A stretch of 64,000 bases of DNA from Sphingopyxis sp. GTDB taxonomy: Bacteria > Pseudomonadota > Alphaproteobacteria > Sphingomonadales > Sphingomonadaceae. The DNA is taken from assembly GCA_030148985.1 (NCBI GenBank), contig JASBSJ010000033.1, positions 1 to 64,000 of the forward strand, given 5' to 3'. How positions within the stretch are numbered: the stretch's first letter is position 1; each line of letters starts with the position of its first letter. The notes beneath the pieces are model-generated. The model had not been told where the DNA came from, ran no database searches, and saw only the letters and a program-made list of their open reading frames with translations. This document shows positions 54,694 through 63,543 of the stretch, piece after piece. Position numbers and translations under genes: made by a program.

Positions 54694-55719
54694 ATGCCCT
54701 TGACTGTCAGACGATCCGTCCGGGCGGCGCTGCTTGCCGTCGCTGGTCCGGCTTTGCTCGGCGCGACCCCGCCGGGCGCCGCGCCCGCTCCCGCTACCCC
54801 CGCGGCCGAAACGGTGACGCCGCCGGTTGGCGTCGTGCCGGTCATCGAGCCCTTCGATCTCGATGCAACGCGGCGCATGGCCGTGAACGTCACGGTCGGC
54901 GGCGAGGGGCCTTTTTCCTTTCTCGTTGATACCGGCGCCGAGCGGACGGTGATCGCGCGCGAACTTGCCGAACGATTGGGCCTTGTCGAAGGCGAGCGGC
55001 TGCGGATGGCGACGATTGGCGGACCGGCGACGGTGCCCAGCTATCGCATCGCGGGGCTGCAGATGAAGGAACTGCACCTCGCCCATGTCCAGGCGCCGGC
55101 GTTCCACGGCCGCCATATCGGCGCCGCGGGGCTGATCGGCGTCGACATGCTCGAGGAACGGCGCGTGCTCATCGATTTTCGCAAGGAAACGATGGAAATA
55201 TTGGAATCGCACAAACGCGCGCGCGCGATCATCCGCGACGACGATGCGATCGTCGTCACCGCGCGCAATGCCGCGGGGCGGCTGATCCTGTCCGACGCGC
55301 GGCTCGACGGCAGGCGCATCGACCTGATCGTCGATACGGGCGCGCAGACCAGCGTCGGCAACCTCGCGCTGCAACGGCTGGTGGCGGCCAAGCGCGCAAA
55401 TAGCCTGCCCTTTTTTCCGACGACGCTGGCCGCCGTAACGGGCGAGGACGTCCCGGCCATGCGCTCGGCGATCAAGCTGATCCGGGTCAGCGGCCTGGAC
55501 ATCAACGACCTGCCCGTCAGCTTCGCCGACGGTCAGGCGTTCCGCGCGCTCGGTCTGCACGAGCGACCGGCCCTGTTGCTCGGCATGGACAGCCTGTCGC
55601 TGTTCGACCGCGTCGAGATCGATTTTCCGAACCGGCGCGTCGTTTTCGACCTGCCCGAACGCGCACAGCGCAGCGCGGGCCAGCGTTTTGCCGCCCGCGC
55701 GGCCGCTGCTGGCGGCTAA
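54694..55719 (+). CDS. Exported retropepsin-like protein with two DTGA motifs
   Basis: 341 residues from the ATG at 54694; the ATG at 54685 is too close to the CGAGG. A signal peptide is followed by a Pro/Ala-rich stretch. Two active-site motifs are present: V-D-T-G-A (Asp79) and V-D-T-G-A (Asp214), each with the downstream I-G-V-D or G-M-D segment of clan AA proteases. Single-domain members must dimerise; tandem copies could form the active site in one chain. It is unrelated in sequence to its helicase and nuclease neighbours. Confidence 0.8.
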   Translation: MPLTVRRSVRAALLAVAGPALLGATPPGAAPAPATPAAETVTPPVGVVPVIEPFDLDATRRMAVNVTVGGEGPFSFLVDTGAERTVIARELAERLGLVEGERLRMATIGGPATVPSYRIAGLQMKELHLAHVQAPAFHGRHIGAAGLIGVDMLEERRVLIDFRKETMEILESHKRARAIIRDDDAIVVTARNAAGRLILSDARLDGRRIDLIVDTGAQTSVGNLALQRLVAAKRANSLPFFPTTLAAVTGEDVPAMRSAIKLIRVSGLDINDLPVSFADGQAFRALGLHERPALLLGMDSLSLFDRVEIDFPNRRVVFDLPERAQRSAGQRFAARAAAAGG

Positions 55720-55758
55720 CGCCTTGCCGCGGCGCGCCGCGCCCGCCATAGCCCCATC

Positions 55759-56475
55759 ATGTCCGACGCCGCGCCTTTCGACTTTGCGGGCCAGCGCTTT
55801 CATATGCTGGCCGACCGCGCGCTCTTCTGGCCGCGGCACGGCGCGCTGATCGTCGCCGACCTGCATCTGGAAAAGGCGAGCTGGTACGCGGCGCTCGGCC
55901 AGCCGCTGCCGCCCTATGACAGCCACGACACGCTCGACCGGCTCGCGGCGCTCGCGGCGCGCACGGGCGCGCGGACGATCTGGTGCCTTGGCGACAGTTT
56001 TCACGACCGCAACGCCGCGCGTCGCATCGTCCCCGCCATTGCTGCCCGCCTTGGCGCGCAAGCGCAATCGGCGGAAATCTTGTGGATCGCGGGCAACCAT
56101 GACGGGCTGAGCGCGGGCGCGTGGGGCGGAACGATTGCCGACGAGATCGTCGTCGACGGCATCGTCTTTCGCCACCAGAGCGAACGCGACGAGGCGCGCG
56201 CCGAAGTATCCGGGCATTTCCACCCGAAACTTCGAACCAGCATCCGCGGCCGCCATGTCGCGCGCGCCTGTTTCGCCGCCGACGATCGGCGGCTGATTCT
56301 GCCCGCTTTCGGCAGTTTGACCGGCGGATTGGCGGTCGACGACCCCGCGCTCGCCGACAATTTCGCCGGACCTTACCAGGCGATCCTCGTTGCCGGCGGG
56401 CGGCGACTTGCTTTTCCTTGTGCCGGCCGGGTGGCCGCTGACGCTACGGCACGCCGGACTGCCGCCATTTCATAG
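55759..56475 (+). CDS. pdeM: Ligase-associated DNA damage response endonuclease PdeM
   Basis: 238 residues of the calcineurin-like metallophosphoesterase fold. Metal-binding motifs are A-D-L-H (about residues 34-37), G-D-S-F-H-D (about 77-82), G-N-H-D (about 114-117) and G-H-F-H-P (about 153-157). It matches the nuclease found with Lhr-type helicases. It starts 39 nt after the retropepsin gene. Confidence 0.9.
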   Translation: MSDAAPFDFAGQRFHMLADRALFWPRHGALIVADLHLEKASWYAALGQPLPPYDSHDTLDRLAALAARTGARTIWCLGDSFHDRNAARRIVPAIAARLGAQAQSAEILWIAGNHDGLSAGAWGGTIADEIVVDGIVFRHQSERDEARAEVSGHFHPKLRTSIRGRHVARACFAADDRRLILPAFGSLTGGLAVDDPALADNFAGPYQAILVAGGRRLAFPCAGRVAADATARRTAAIS

Positions 56476-56622
56476 GTTGCCGACGCCGATTCCCGGCTGT
56501 GGCCTAAAAACATCACCCCGCCAAAAACGACGCAAATACAGGCCTTCCGCTGGATTGGCGGCGCAATTGCGTTATGCTCTCAGCGCAACAAAAAAAATGA
56601 AATGTTGAGAGGAGTGCCCGAA

Positions 56623-59415
56623 ATGAAATCATCTTCCCTTCATGCTGCCCGCTTGCTGCGTACGACGGCGATGGGCGTATCGATGGCGATCGCCGCGATG
56701 GCGGTCCCCGCTTTTGCACAGGACACGGCCGCCGATACCGCGACCGACGACAGCGACGACACGCCGATCATCGTCACCGCGCAGGGCCGTTCGCAGCTTC
56801 TGTCCGACGTGCCCGTCGCCATCTCGGCGGTCAGCGCCGAAACGCTCCAGAACAGCGGCGCGAACGACATTCGCCAGCTGAACCAGGTCGCGCCGTCGCT
56901 GCTCGTCTCCTCGACCGGCTCGGAAGCCAATGGCTCGGCGCGTATCCGCGGCATCGGTACCGTCGGCGACAACCCCGGTCTTGAAAGTTCGGTCCCCGTC
57001 TTCATCGACGGCGTCTATCGCTCACGTTCGGGTATCGGCCTCAACGAATTGGGCGAAATCGACCGTATCGAAGTGCAGCGCGGCCCGCAGGGCACGCTCG
57101 GCGGCCGCAACTCGTCGGCGGGTCTGATCAGCATCTATTCGAAGAAGCCCGATTTCCAGTTCGGCGCCACGGGTGAAGTCACCTATGGCAATTATGACTA
57201 TTGGCGCCTCGGCGGCAGCGTCACCGGCCCGATCGGCGACACGCTCGCCGCGCGCCTTGACGGCGTGTGGGTCAAGCGCGACGGTTTCTACAACGACACC
57301 GCCAACAACCGCGACATCAACAATCGCGACCGCTATTTCCTGCGCGGGCAATTGCTGTTCGAACCGACCGACGCGCTGTCGGTTCGCCTGATCGCCGACT
57401 ATACCTATCGCGACGAGGAATGCTGCGCGGCGACCTATATCGACAGCAGCGTCAATCCGTACATCGGCAACCTCAACAATCCGGGCGTGCCGGCGTCGGA
57501 TACGACGAACAATATCACCCGCGTGCTCGCCGATCTCGGGCAGGATCTGAGCGCCTTCAACCAGGGCTATGGCCGCGACATTTCGGTGACGCCCGGCCGC
57601 AGCTATGCGGGCAAGACCAAGGATTACGGCTTTTCGGGACAGATCGACTATGATTTCGGCGGCGCGACGCTGACGTCGATCACCGCGTACCGCGAATATC
57701 GGTCGAGCCAGGCGGGCGACGTCGATTATGGCACGGTCGATATTCTCTATCGCGCGCCCGACGCCGACGCCTATCGCCAGTTCCACACCTTCACGCAGGA
57801 ACTGCGCCTGCAGGGCGAAGCCTTCGACGGCAAGCTCGACTGGCTCGTCGGCGGTTTCTACGCCAATGAAAAGCTGCGCGTGCGCGACAATCTGCGCTTC
57901 GGCGAAGATTATGGCCGCTTCGCGGCGTGCCGCCTCATCACGGGTTCGGCGCTCGCCGGTCTTTATTCGCCCAACAACCCCTCGTGCATCATTCCGGGCG
58001 TCGGCCCGGCGACGCTGCTGGGCGCATTTGGCGCGGCAGGACCGGATATCGTCGCGGGGCTGTCGGCGCTCGACGGGCTCAGCGATCGCGGCAGCATCAA
58101 CGATGTTTATCGTCAGAATGGGGAAAATTGGGCGCTGTTCACGCACAATATCTTCCACATCACCGACAAGCTCGATTTCACCTTCGGGCTTCGGTACACC
58201 AACGACAAGAAGAAGTTCTCGGCGAGCTTCACGAACGACAACACCGTCTGCACCACGATCCAGGGCCTGCTGCTCGACGATCTTCAGAACCCCAGCGCCA
58301 CGATCCGCGCAGTTGCGGGCGGTCTGATCGGGCTGGGCTGCCAGGGCAATTCGACCGCCGAACTTAACGGCGTTTCGATCAACGACAGCCGCAGCGAGGA
58401 TGAATTCACCGGCACGGCGATCCTGTCGTACAAGCCGGTCGATGATCTGATGCTCTATGCCAGCTATTCGCGCGGCTATAAGGCAGGCGGCTTCAACCTC
58501 GACCGCTCGGCGCTCAAATCGCCGATCCTGCCGTTCGCGGCGGTCGGCGGCGCGCAGTCGCTGGTCAGCGCGCTTCAGTTCGATCCCGAAACGGTCGACA
58601 GCTATGAAATCGGCGCCAAATATGCGACCGGGCCGTTCTCGGTCGGCCTGACGCTGTTCCGCTCCGATTTCTCGAGCTTCCAGCTCAACACCTTCAACGG
58701 CACCGTCTTCCTCGTCCAGAACATCAACGGTTGCGACGCCGACCTGAACGGCGGGGATCGCGACCAGAGCAAGTTCCTCGGCGCTCCGAACTATAATGCG
58801 GCTGCGGCGACGACGGGTGCGTGCGCGAGCGACGATGTCGGCTATGGCGTTCGCTCGCAAGGGTTCGAACTCGAAGCCTCGCTCGTCCCGGCGCGCAACT
58901 TCCGCATGACCGCGGGGCTGACCTATGCGAAGACCAAATATCGCAGCCAGCTCGTCGGCAATGAATCGGGCGCCCCGCTCGATCAGGCGCTGCGCCTGCT
59001 GCCGGGCAATAATCTGTCGAACGCGCCCGAACTGGTCGCGACCGGCAGCGTCGCCTGGACCCCGGACATCGGCAGCGGCGGGCTTAGCGGCCTCGTCTAC
59101 ATCGATGGCCGCATGACCAGCGACTACAACACCGGCTCCGACCTGTTCCCGCAAAAGGGGCAGGACGGCTATGCGATCTTCAACGCGCGCATCGGCATTC
59201 GCGGCCCCGACGAGACATGGGGTATCGAATTCTGGGGTCAGAATATCTTCAACAAACAATATGCCCAGGTTGCGTTCAACTCGCCGTTCCAGGAAGGCGC
59301 GACGTCGGCCGGCGCCGCTTTTGCCGACCCGCAATATCCGGGCGGGCGCCAGATCTTCTCGCAGTTCCTCGCCGAACCCAGGACTTATGGCGTGACGCTG
59401 CGCGGCAAATTCTGA
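56623..59415 (+). CDS. TonB-dependent receptor
   Basis: 930 residues from the ATG at 56623, with GAGAGGAG about 9 nt upstream. A signal peptide (to A-F-A-Q) is followed by the TonB box P-I-I-V-T-A-Q-G-R near residues 47-55, the plug (about 60-170, with V-Q-R-G-P-Q-G-T-L) and a barrel ending Y-G-V-T-L-R-G-K-F. The plug type is that of receptors for iron-siderophore or plant-derived compounds, but the ligand is not identifiable. No transport or regulatory partner is adjacent. Confidence 0.93.
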   Translation: MKSSSLHAARLLRTTAMGVSMAIAAMAVPAFAQDTAADTATDDSDDTPIIVTAQGRSQLLSDVPVAISAVSAETLQNSGANDIRQLNQVAPSLLVSSTGSEANGSARIRGIGTVGDNPGLESSVPVFIDGVYRSRSGIGLNELGEIDRIEVQRGPQGTLGGRNSSAGLISIYSKKPDFQFGATGEVTYGNYDYWRLGGSVTGPIGDTLAARLDGVWVKRDGFYNDTANNRDINNRDRYFLRGQLLFEPTDALSVRLIADYTYRDEECCAATYIDSSVNPYIGNLNNPGVPASDTTNNITRVLADLGQDLSAFNQGYGRDISVTPGRSYAGKTKDYGFSGQIDYDFGGATLTSITAYREYRSSQAGDVDYGTVDILYRAPDADAYRQFHTFTQELRLQGEAFDGKLDWLVGGFYANEKLRVRDNLRFGEDYGRFAACRLITGSALAGLYSPNNPSCIIPGVGPATLLGAFGAAGPDIVAGLSALDGLSDRGSINDVYRQNGENWALFTHNIFHITDKLDFTFGLRYTNDKKKFSASFTNDNTVCTTIQGLLLDDLQNPSATIRAVAGGLIGLGCQGNSTAELNGVSINDSRSEDEFTGTAILSYKPVDDLMLYASYSRGYKAGGFNLDRSALKSPILPFAAVGGAQSLVSALQFDPETVDSYEIGAKYATGPFSVGLTLFRSDFSSFQLNTFNGTVFLVQNINGCDADLNGGDRDQSKFLGAPNYNAAAATTGACASDDVGYGVRSQGFELEASLVPARNFRMTAGLTYAKTKYRSQLVGNESGAPLDQALRLLPGNNLSNAPELVATGSVAWTPDIGSGGLSGLVYIDGRMTSDYNTGSDLFPQKGQDGYAIFNARIGIRGPDETWGIEFWGQNIFNKQYAQVAFNSPFQEGATSAGAAFADPQYPGGRQIFSQFLAEPRTYGVTLRGKF

Positions 59416-59434
59416 TCGCGCTTTCACCTATGAC

Positions 59435-59472
59435 AAAAGGGGGGCGGGCCATTGCGGTCCGCCCCTTTTCTT
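59435..59472 (+). terminator. Intrinsic terminator after the second receptor
   Basis: AAAAGGGG with an extra GG, then CGGGCC, pairs with GGTCCGCCCCTTTT across an ATTGC loop, and the second arm ends in T residues. It lies 19 nt past the receptor stop. Confidence 0.75.
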
Positions 59473-59581
59473 TGGCCATTTTACCTTGGCGCCGCCCGTA
59501 AAGTCTCTAAGCAATTGCATATCGCGCCGGGAAGGCTTAACCGGCGGCGCATCGACCGTTTAGAGTCAGGACAGGGCTGAT

Positions 59582-60025
59582 ATGGCTGGCAACGAACCGA
59601 ACGCGCGTCCGCGTTCCCCCCACCTGCAGGTGTATAAATGGACGCCTGCCATGGCGGTTTCCATCTTTCACCGCGTCAGCGGCGACGGGCTCGCGATCGT
59701 CGGCGCCTGCATGTTCCTCTGGTGGCTCGGCGCGCTGGCCGCGGGCCCCGAAGCCTATGCCGCCTTCATCGCCTGCGTCTGGCACGATCCCGATGCCGGG
59801 ACGGCCCATCAGGTGACCAATATCCTCGGCAAGATCGTGCTGATCGGCCTCACCTGGGCCTTTTTCCAGCATCTCTTCTCGGGCCTGCGCCATTTCGTGC
59901 TCGACGCGGGCGCGGGTTATGAACTGAAAACGAACAAGCTCTGGTCGACGCTCGTTTTCGTCGGCGCACTCTTTGCGACCGCCGCGACCTGGCTCTACAT
60001 CCTGCAGGGGACGTTCAATGGGTAA
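59582..60025 (+). CDS. sdhC: Succinate dehydrogenase cytochrome b556 subunit
   Basis: 147 residues with three membrane helices. The N-terminal R-P-x-S-P-H-L-Q-V-Y-K signature is near residues 9-19, S-I-F-H-R-V-S-G near residues 27-34, and the haem-ligand histidine is in G-L-R-H near residue 103. It anchors complex II and binds quinone and haem. It overlaps sdhD by 8 nt. Confidence 0.94.
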   Translation: MAGNEPNARPRSPHLQVYKWTPAMAVSIFHRVSGDGLAIVGACMFLWWLGALAAGPEAYAAFIACVWHDPDAGTAHQVTNILGKIVLIGLTWAFFQHLFSGLRHFVLDAGAGYELKTNKLWSTLVFVGALFATAATWLYILQGTFNG

Positions 60026-60422
60026 TGGAACGCGCCTCGGCCGCGTGCGCGGGCTCGGCTCGTCGCATCATGGCAGCGGGCACTGGCTGCAACAGCGGCT
60101 GACCGCGCTCGGCAACATCCTGCTGGTCGGCTTCCTTTTCGTCTCGCTGATGCGCCTGCCGCTCGCCGATCATGGCGCGGTGCTGCGCTGGGCGTCGAAC
60201 CCGACGGTCGCGCTCGCGCTGATCCTGATGCTGGTCAGCGTCTTCTGGCACCTGCGGCTGGGCTTGCAGGTGATGATCGAGGATTATGTCCATGGCGAAG
60301 CGACGCGGCTGCTCGCGCTCGTCGTCCTGAATTTCTACGCGATCGGCGGCGCCGCCTACGGCATTTTCGCGATCGTGCGCATTGCGCTGGCGCCCGCGGC
60401 GCTCGGCCCCGGGGGCATGTAA
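60018..60422 (+). CDS. sdhD: Succinate dehydrogenase membrane anchor subunit
   Basis: 134 residues with three membrane helices. The N-terminal [16 protein letters not shown] motif and [13 protein letters not shown] segment (second haem-region histidine) match bacterial SdhD. The start at 60018 lies inside the end of sdhC. It ends 1 nt before sdhA. Confidence 0.92.
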   Translation: MGNGTRLGRVRGLGSSHHGSGHWLQQRLTALGNILLVGFLFVSLMRLPLADHGAVLRWASNPTVALALILMLVSVFWHLRLGLQVMIEDYVHGEATRLLALVVLNFYAIGGAAYGIFAIVRIALAPAALGPGGM

Positions 60423-60423
60423 G

Positions 60424-62226
60424 ATGACCGAAGCCTACAAGATCATCGACCATATCTATGACACCGTCGTCGTCGGCGCCGGCGGCTCGGGCCTGCGCGC
60501 CACGATGGGCAGCGCCGAAGCCGGGCTCAAGACCGCCTGCATCACCAAAGTGTTCCCGACGCGCAGCCACACCGTCGCGGCGCAGGGCGGCATCGCCGCC
60601 AGCCTCGGCAACAATTCGCCCGACCATTGGCAATGGCATATGTACGACACCGTCAAGGGCTCCGACTGGCTCGGCGACCAGGACGCGATCGAATATATGG
60701 TGCGCGAGGCGCCGAACGCGGTCTACGAGCTCGAACATGCGGGCGTGCCGTTCAGCCGCAACGCCGACGGCACCATCTATCAGCGCCCCTTCGGCGGTCA
60801 TATGCAGAATATGGGCGAAGGCCCGCCGGTGCAGCGCACTTGCGCCGCGGCCGACCGCACCGGCCACGCGATGCTCCACGCGCTTTATCAGCAGTCGCTG
60901 AAATATGACGCGGACTTTTTCATCGAATATTTCGCGCTCGACCTGATCATGGAAAATGGTGAGTGCCGCGGCGTGATCGCGCTGTGCATGGAGGATGGCA
61001 GCATCCACCGCTTCCGGTCGCAAGCCGTCGTGCTGGCGACGGGCGGCTATGGCCGCTGCTATTTCACCGCCACTTCGGCGCACACCTGCACCGGCGACGG
61101 CGGCGGCATGGTGCTGCGCGCGGGCCTGCCCTTGCAGGACATGGAGTTTGTCCAGTTCCACCCGACGGGCATTTACGGCGCGGGCGTGCTGATTACCGAG
61201 GGAGCGCGCGGCGAGGGCGGTTACCTCACCAACAGCGAAGGCGAGCGGTTCATGGAACGCTACGCCCCCTCGGCGAAGGATCTGGCGTCGCGCGACGTCG
61301 TCTCGCGTTCGATGGCGCTCGAAATCCGCGAAGGCCGCGGCGTCGGCCCGCACGCCGACCATATCTACCTCCACCTCGATCATATCGATCCCGCGGTGCT
61401 CGCCGAGCGCCTTCCCGGCATCACCGAAAGCGGCAAGATTTTCGCCGGCGTCGACCTGACGCGCCAGCCGCTGCCCGTCGTGCCGACGGTCCATTACAAT
61501 ATGGGCGGCATCCCCTGTAACTATCATGGCGAAGTCGTCACGCTCGGCAAGGATGGTCCCGACACCGTCGTCCCCGGCCTGTTCGCGGTGGGCGAGGCGG
61601 CGTGCGTTTCGGTCCATGGCGCCAATCGTTTGGGCTCGAACAGCCTGATCGACCTTGTCGTCTTCGGCCGCGCGACCGGCCATCGCCTCAAGGAAATCCT
61701 GACCCCCGGCGCGGCGCAGCAGCCGCTGCCGAAGGACAGCGCCGACCTCGCGCTCGCGCGCCTCGACCATTTCCGCCATGCCAGCGGCGGTTCGCCGACC
61801 GCCGAAGTGCGCACCGAAATGCAGCGCGCGATGTCGGCGCACGCGGCGGTGTTCCGCACCGACGAGCTGATGGCGGAGGGCAAGGACAAGCTCGCGAAAA
61901 CCTATGCGCGGATGGCCGACATCCACGTCAGCGACCGCAGCCTCATCTGGAACACCGACCTTGTCGAAACGCTGGAGCTCGACAATCTGATCGCGCAGGC
62001 GACAGTGACGATGCACTCGGCGTTCAACCGCAAGGAAAGCCGCGGCGCCCATGCGCACGAGGATTTCCCGAACCGCGACGACGCGAACTGGATGAAGCAC
62101 ACGGTCAGCTGGTTCGACGGCTGGGGCGGCAAGGGCGGCGGCGTTCGCCTCGATTACCGCCCGGTCCACGAATATACGCTGTCGGACGACGCCGAATATA
62201 TCAAGCCGAAGGCGCGGGTTTATTGA
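60424..62226 (+). CDS. sdhA: Succinate dehydrogenase flavoprotein subunit
   Basis: 600 residues. The FAD-binding G-A-G-G-S-G-L-R is near residues 18-25, the histidine that carries FAD covalently is His49 in T-R-S-H-T-V, and the catalytic region with H-P-T-G-I and E-G-A-R-G-E-G-G follows near residues 243-264. It oxidises succinate to fumarate. The iron-sulfur subunit gene sdhB, usually next, is not found; a toxin-antitoxin pair follows instead. Confidence 0.97.
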   Translation: MTEAYKIIDHIYDTVVVGAGGSGLRATMGSAEAGLKTACITKVFPTRSHTVAAQGGIAASLGNNSPDHWQWHMYDTVKGSDWLGDQDAIEYMVREAPNAVYELEHAGVPFSRNADGTIYQRPFGGHMQNMGEGPPVQRTCAAADRTGHAMLHALYQQSLKYDADFFIEYFALDLIMENGECRGVIALCMEDGSIHRFRSQAVVLATGGYGRCYFTATSAHTCTGDGGGMVLRAGLPLQDMEFVQFHPTGIYGAGVLITEGARGEGGYLTNSEGERFMERYAPSAKDLASRDVVSRSMALEIREGRGVGPHADHIYLHLDHIDPAVLAERLPGITESGKIFAGVDLTRQPLPVVPTVHYNMGGIPCNYHGEVVTLGKDGPDTVVPGLFAVGEAACVSVHGANRLGSNSLIDLVVFGRATGHRLKEILTPGAAQQPLPKDSADLALARLDHFRHASGGSPTAEVRTEMQRAMSAHAAVFRTDELMAEGKDKLAKTYARMADIHVSDRSLIWNTDLVETLELDNLIAQATVTMHSAFNRKESRGAHAHEDFPNRDDANWMKHTVSWFDGWGGKGGGVRLDYRPVHEYTLSDDAEYIKPKARVY

Positions 62227-62308
62227 GCCTGGAGGCGGTGTAGAATCCGACGTTGATTTAGGGATGGGCTGCACAGCCTAGGTGCCTGTGGTCGCGGCGA
62301 ATAGCGGC

Positions 62309-62596
62309 TCAGTCGGCGAGATGGCGTTTCACGTCCATCCGCTCGTGCAGGATACGGATAACCCAGACAAGGCCATCGCCCTCCGTCGCAAAGACGCAGA
62401 GGTGATGGCCCGAGCGGATTTTCCAAAATTCGTCGATCGGCTGCGCCACCCGTAAACCTGTCGCGGCCTTGCGCAAATCTTCTTCGATCTGTGCGATATA
62501 CTCATCCGCTTGATCGACGCCCCACCGATCCGCAGTGTAAAGCCAGATGTCGGTGATGTCGCGTCGCGCTGCGGGCGACAGCGCATAATGCGTCAC
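62309..62596 (-). CDS. parE: ParE/RelE family toxin
   Basis: 95 residues of the RelE/ParE fold: S-P-A-A-R-R-D-I-T-D-I-W near residues 7-18, G-L-R-V near 47-50 and V-I-R-I-L-H-E-R-M-D near 79-88. The branch is the DNA-gyrase-targeting ParE type rather than a ribosome-dependent mRNA nuclease, judged by its pairing with ParD. Its start overlaps the antitoxin stop by 4 nt. Confidence 0.88.
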   Translation of the reverse strand: MTHYALSPAARRDITDIWLYTADRWGVDQADEYIAQIEEDLRKAATGLRVAQPIDEFWKIRSGHHLCVFATEGDGLVWVIRILHERMDVKRHLAD

Positions 62597-62847
62597 GCGG
62601 CGCCCTTGTAATTCGCTCGCATTTCCTTGCGGAACTCATCGAAATCGAATGGTTCGGGCGGACCGCTGTCGAGGCCTTTCTGAATGGCGGCGCGGAGACC
62701 CTGCAACTGCACATCTTCGGCAATATAGCGCCGCATCGCTTCGCGCACGACTTCGCTCGTCGTCGCGAACTCGCCCGATGCGACCTTGCGGCGGGCAAAT
62801 TCAATGAAGGGTTCGCCCAAGGCGACCGAGGTGTTCTTTGCTGCCAT
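62593..62847 (-). CDS. parD: ParD family antitoxin
   Basis: 84 residues with an N-terminal ribbon-helix-helix (about 5-45, including E-V-V-R-E-A-M-R-R-Y) and a C-terminal toxin-binding tail with D-E-F-R-K-E-M-R-A. It neutralises ParE and represses its own promoter through the palindrome at 62858. It is the first gene of the pair. Confidence 0.9.
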   Translation of the reverse strand: MAAKNTSVALGEPFIEFARRKVASGEFATTSEVVREAMRRYIAEDVQLQGLRAAIQKGLDSGPPEPFDFDEFRKEMRANYKGAA

Positions 62848-62857
62848 GGCAGGACGT

Positions 62858-62872
62858 TACCAAATTTTGGTA
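62858..62872. promoter_or_regulatory. Palindromic operator of the parDE operon
   Basis: TACCAAATTTTGGTA, a perfect 7-bp inverted repeat with one central base, lies 11 to 25 nt before the parD start. Ribbon-helix-helix antitoxins bind such sites, so this is the likely autorepression operator. Confidence 0.65.
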
Positions 62873-62899
62873 TTGCCGTCGAGCGGGGATGACGATTCG

Positions 62900-63193
62900 T
62901 CAGTCGCCGACCAGGCTGCGCACGGGATTGATGTCGGAAAAGGGCACGTCGACGTCCTGTCCCATGATCCACAGCTTCTGGCACGCGATACCAAAAAACA
63001 TCAACGCGATCGCCCAGACGATGAAGGTCTTGCGCGCGATCCAGCGACGCTCGGCCTCTTCGGCGGCAGCGCGCGCCTTATAGTCGATCCCGAGTTCGCC
63101 CTCGAACTCGGCGACCAGCTGGGCGCGGCGGGTTCGCGAAATATTGGCGATGCTCGCATCTCCCTCTGCGCGTGTCGATCGGCGTTTCGCCAT
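62900..63193 (-). CDS. Small membrane protein of unknown function
   Basis: 97 residues. A basic, charged N-terminal part (about 1-50, with E-E-A-E-R-R) precedes one membrane helix (about 54-75), ending in a short polar tail. No family recognised. It is co-oriented with parD, separated by 52 nt including the operator. Confidence 0.6.
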   Translation of the reverse strand: MAKRRSTRAEGDASIANISRTRRAQLVAEFEGELGIDYKARAAAEEAERRWIARKTFIVWAIALMFFGIACQKLWIMGQDVDVPFSDINPVRSLVGD

Positions 63194-63268
63194 GATCCAC
63201 CTTGGTCCAGCTAGTCCTGTCGCCGGATATAGGGCCGATGCCCTGCCAATTGGTTAACCCGCACTGGG

Positions 63269-63514
63269 TCAATTGTGCGCGACGCCGATCAATTTGATCC
63301 GCGCCGATGCGCCGCGCAGCAGCGTCAGGTCGCGCGGCGGTCGCCCCAGTGCGGCGGCGAGCAGGCGCAGCACTGCGTCGTTCGCGGCGCCGTCGGCCGG
63401 CGGCGCGGTGACGCGCAGATGCACGGTGCCGCCCTCGATTCGTACCGCCTCGCTGCGCGCCCCCGGCGTCACGCGCACCTCGATCCGCCCTTCGGCGGCG
63501 AGCGCGTTCAGCAC
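63269..63514 (-). CDS. DUF167 (YggU family) protein
   Basis: 81 residues from a GTG at 63514; the N-terminus is uncertain since no ATG occurs before it in the right region. The conserved core is R-V-T-P-G-A-R-S-E, V-H-L-R-V-T-A-P-P-A-D-G-A-A-N-D-A-V and L-L-R-G-A-S-A-R-I-K. The function is unknown. It lies 29 nt after the oxidoreductase stop. Confidence 0.78.
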   Translation of the reverse strand: MLNALAAEGRIEVRVTPGARSEAVRIEGGTVHLRVTAPPADGAANDAVLRLLAAALGRPPRDLTLLRGASARIKLIGVAHN

Positions 63515-63543
63515 CGCAGTCAGCGCAGGGTCGGGCCGGTATT

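Noticed and set aside
57022-59427. An 801-codon frame opposite the second TonB receptor
   Set aside because: Shadow frame with Arg-rich sequence and no ribosome site.
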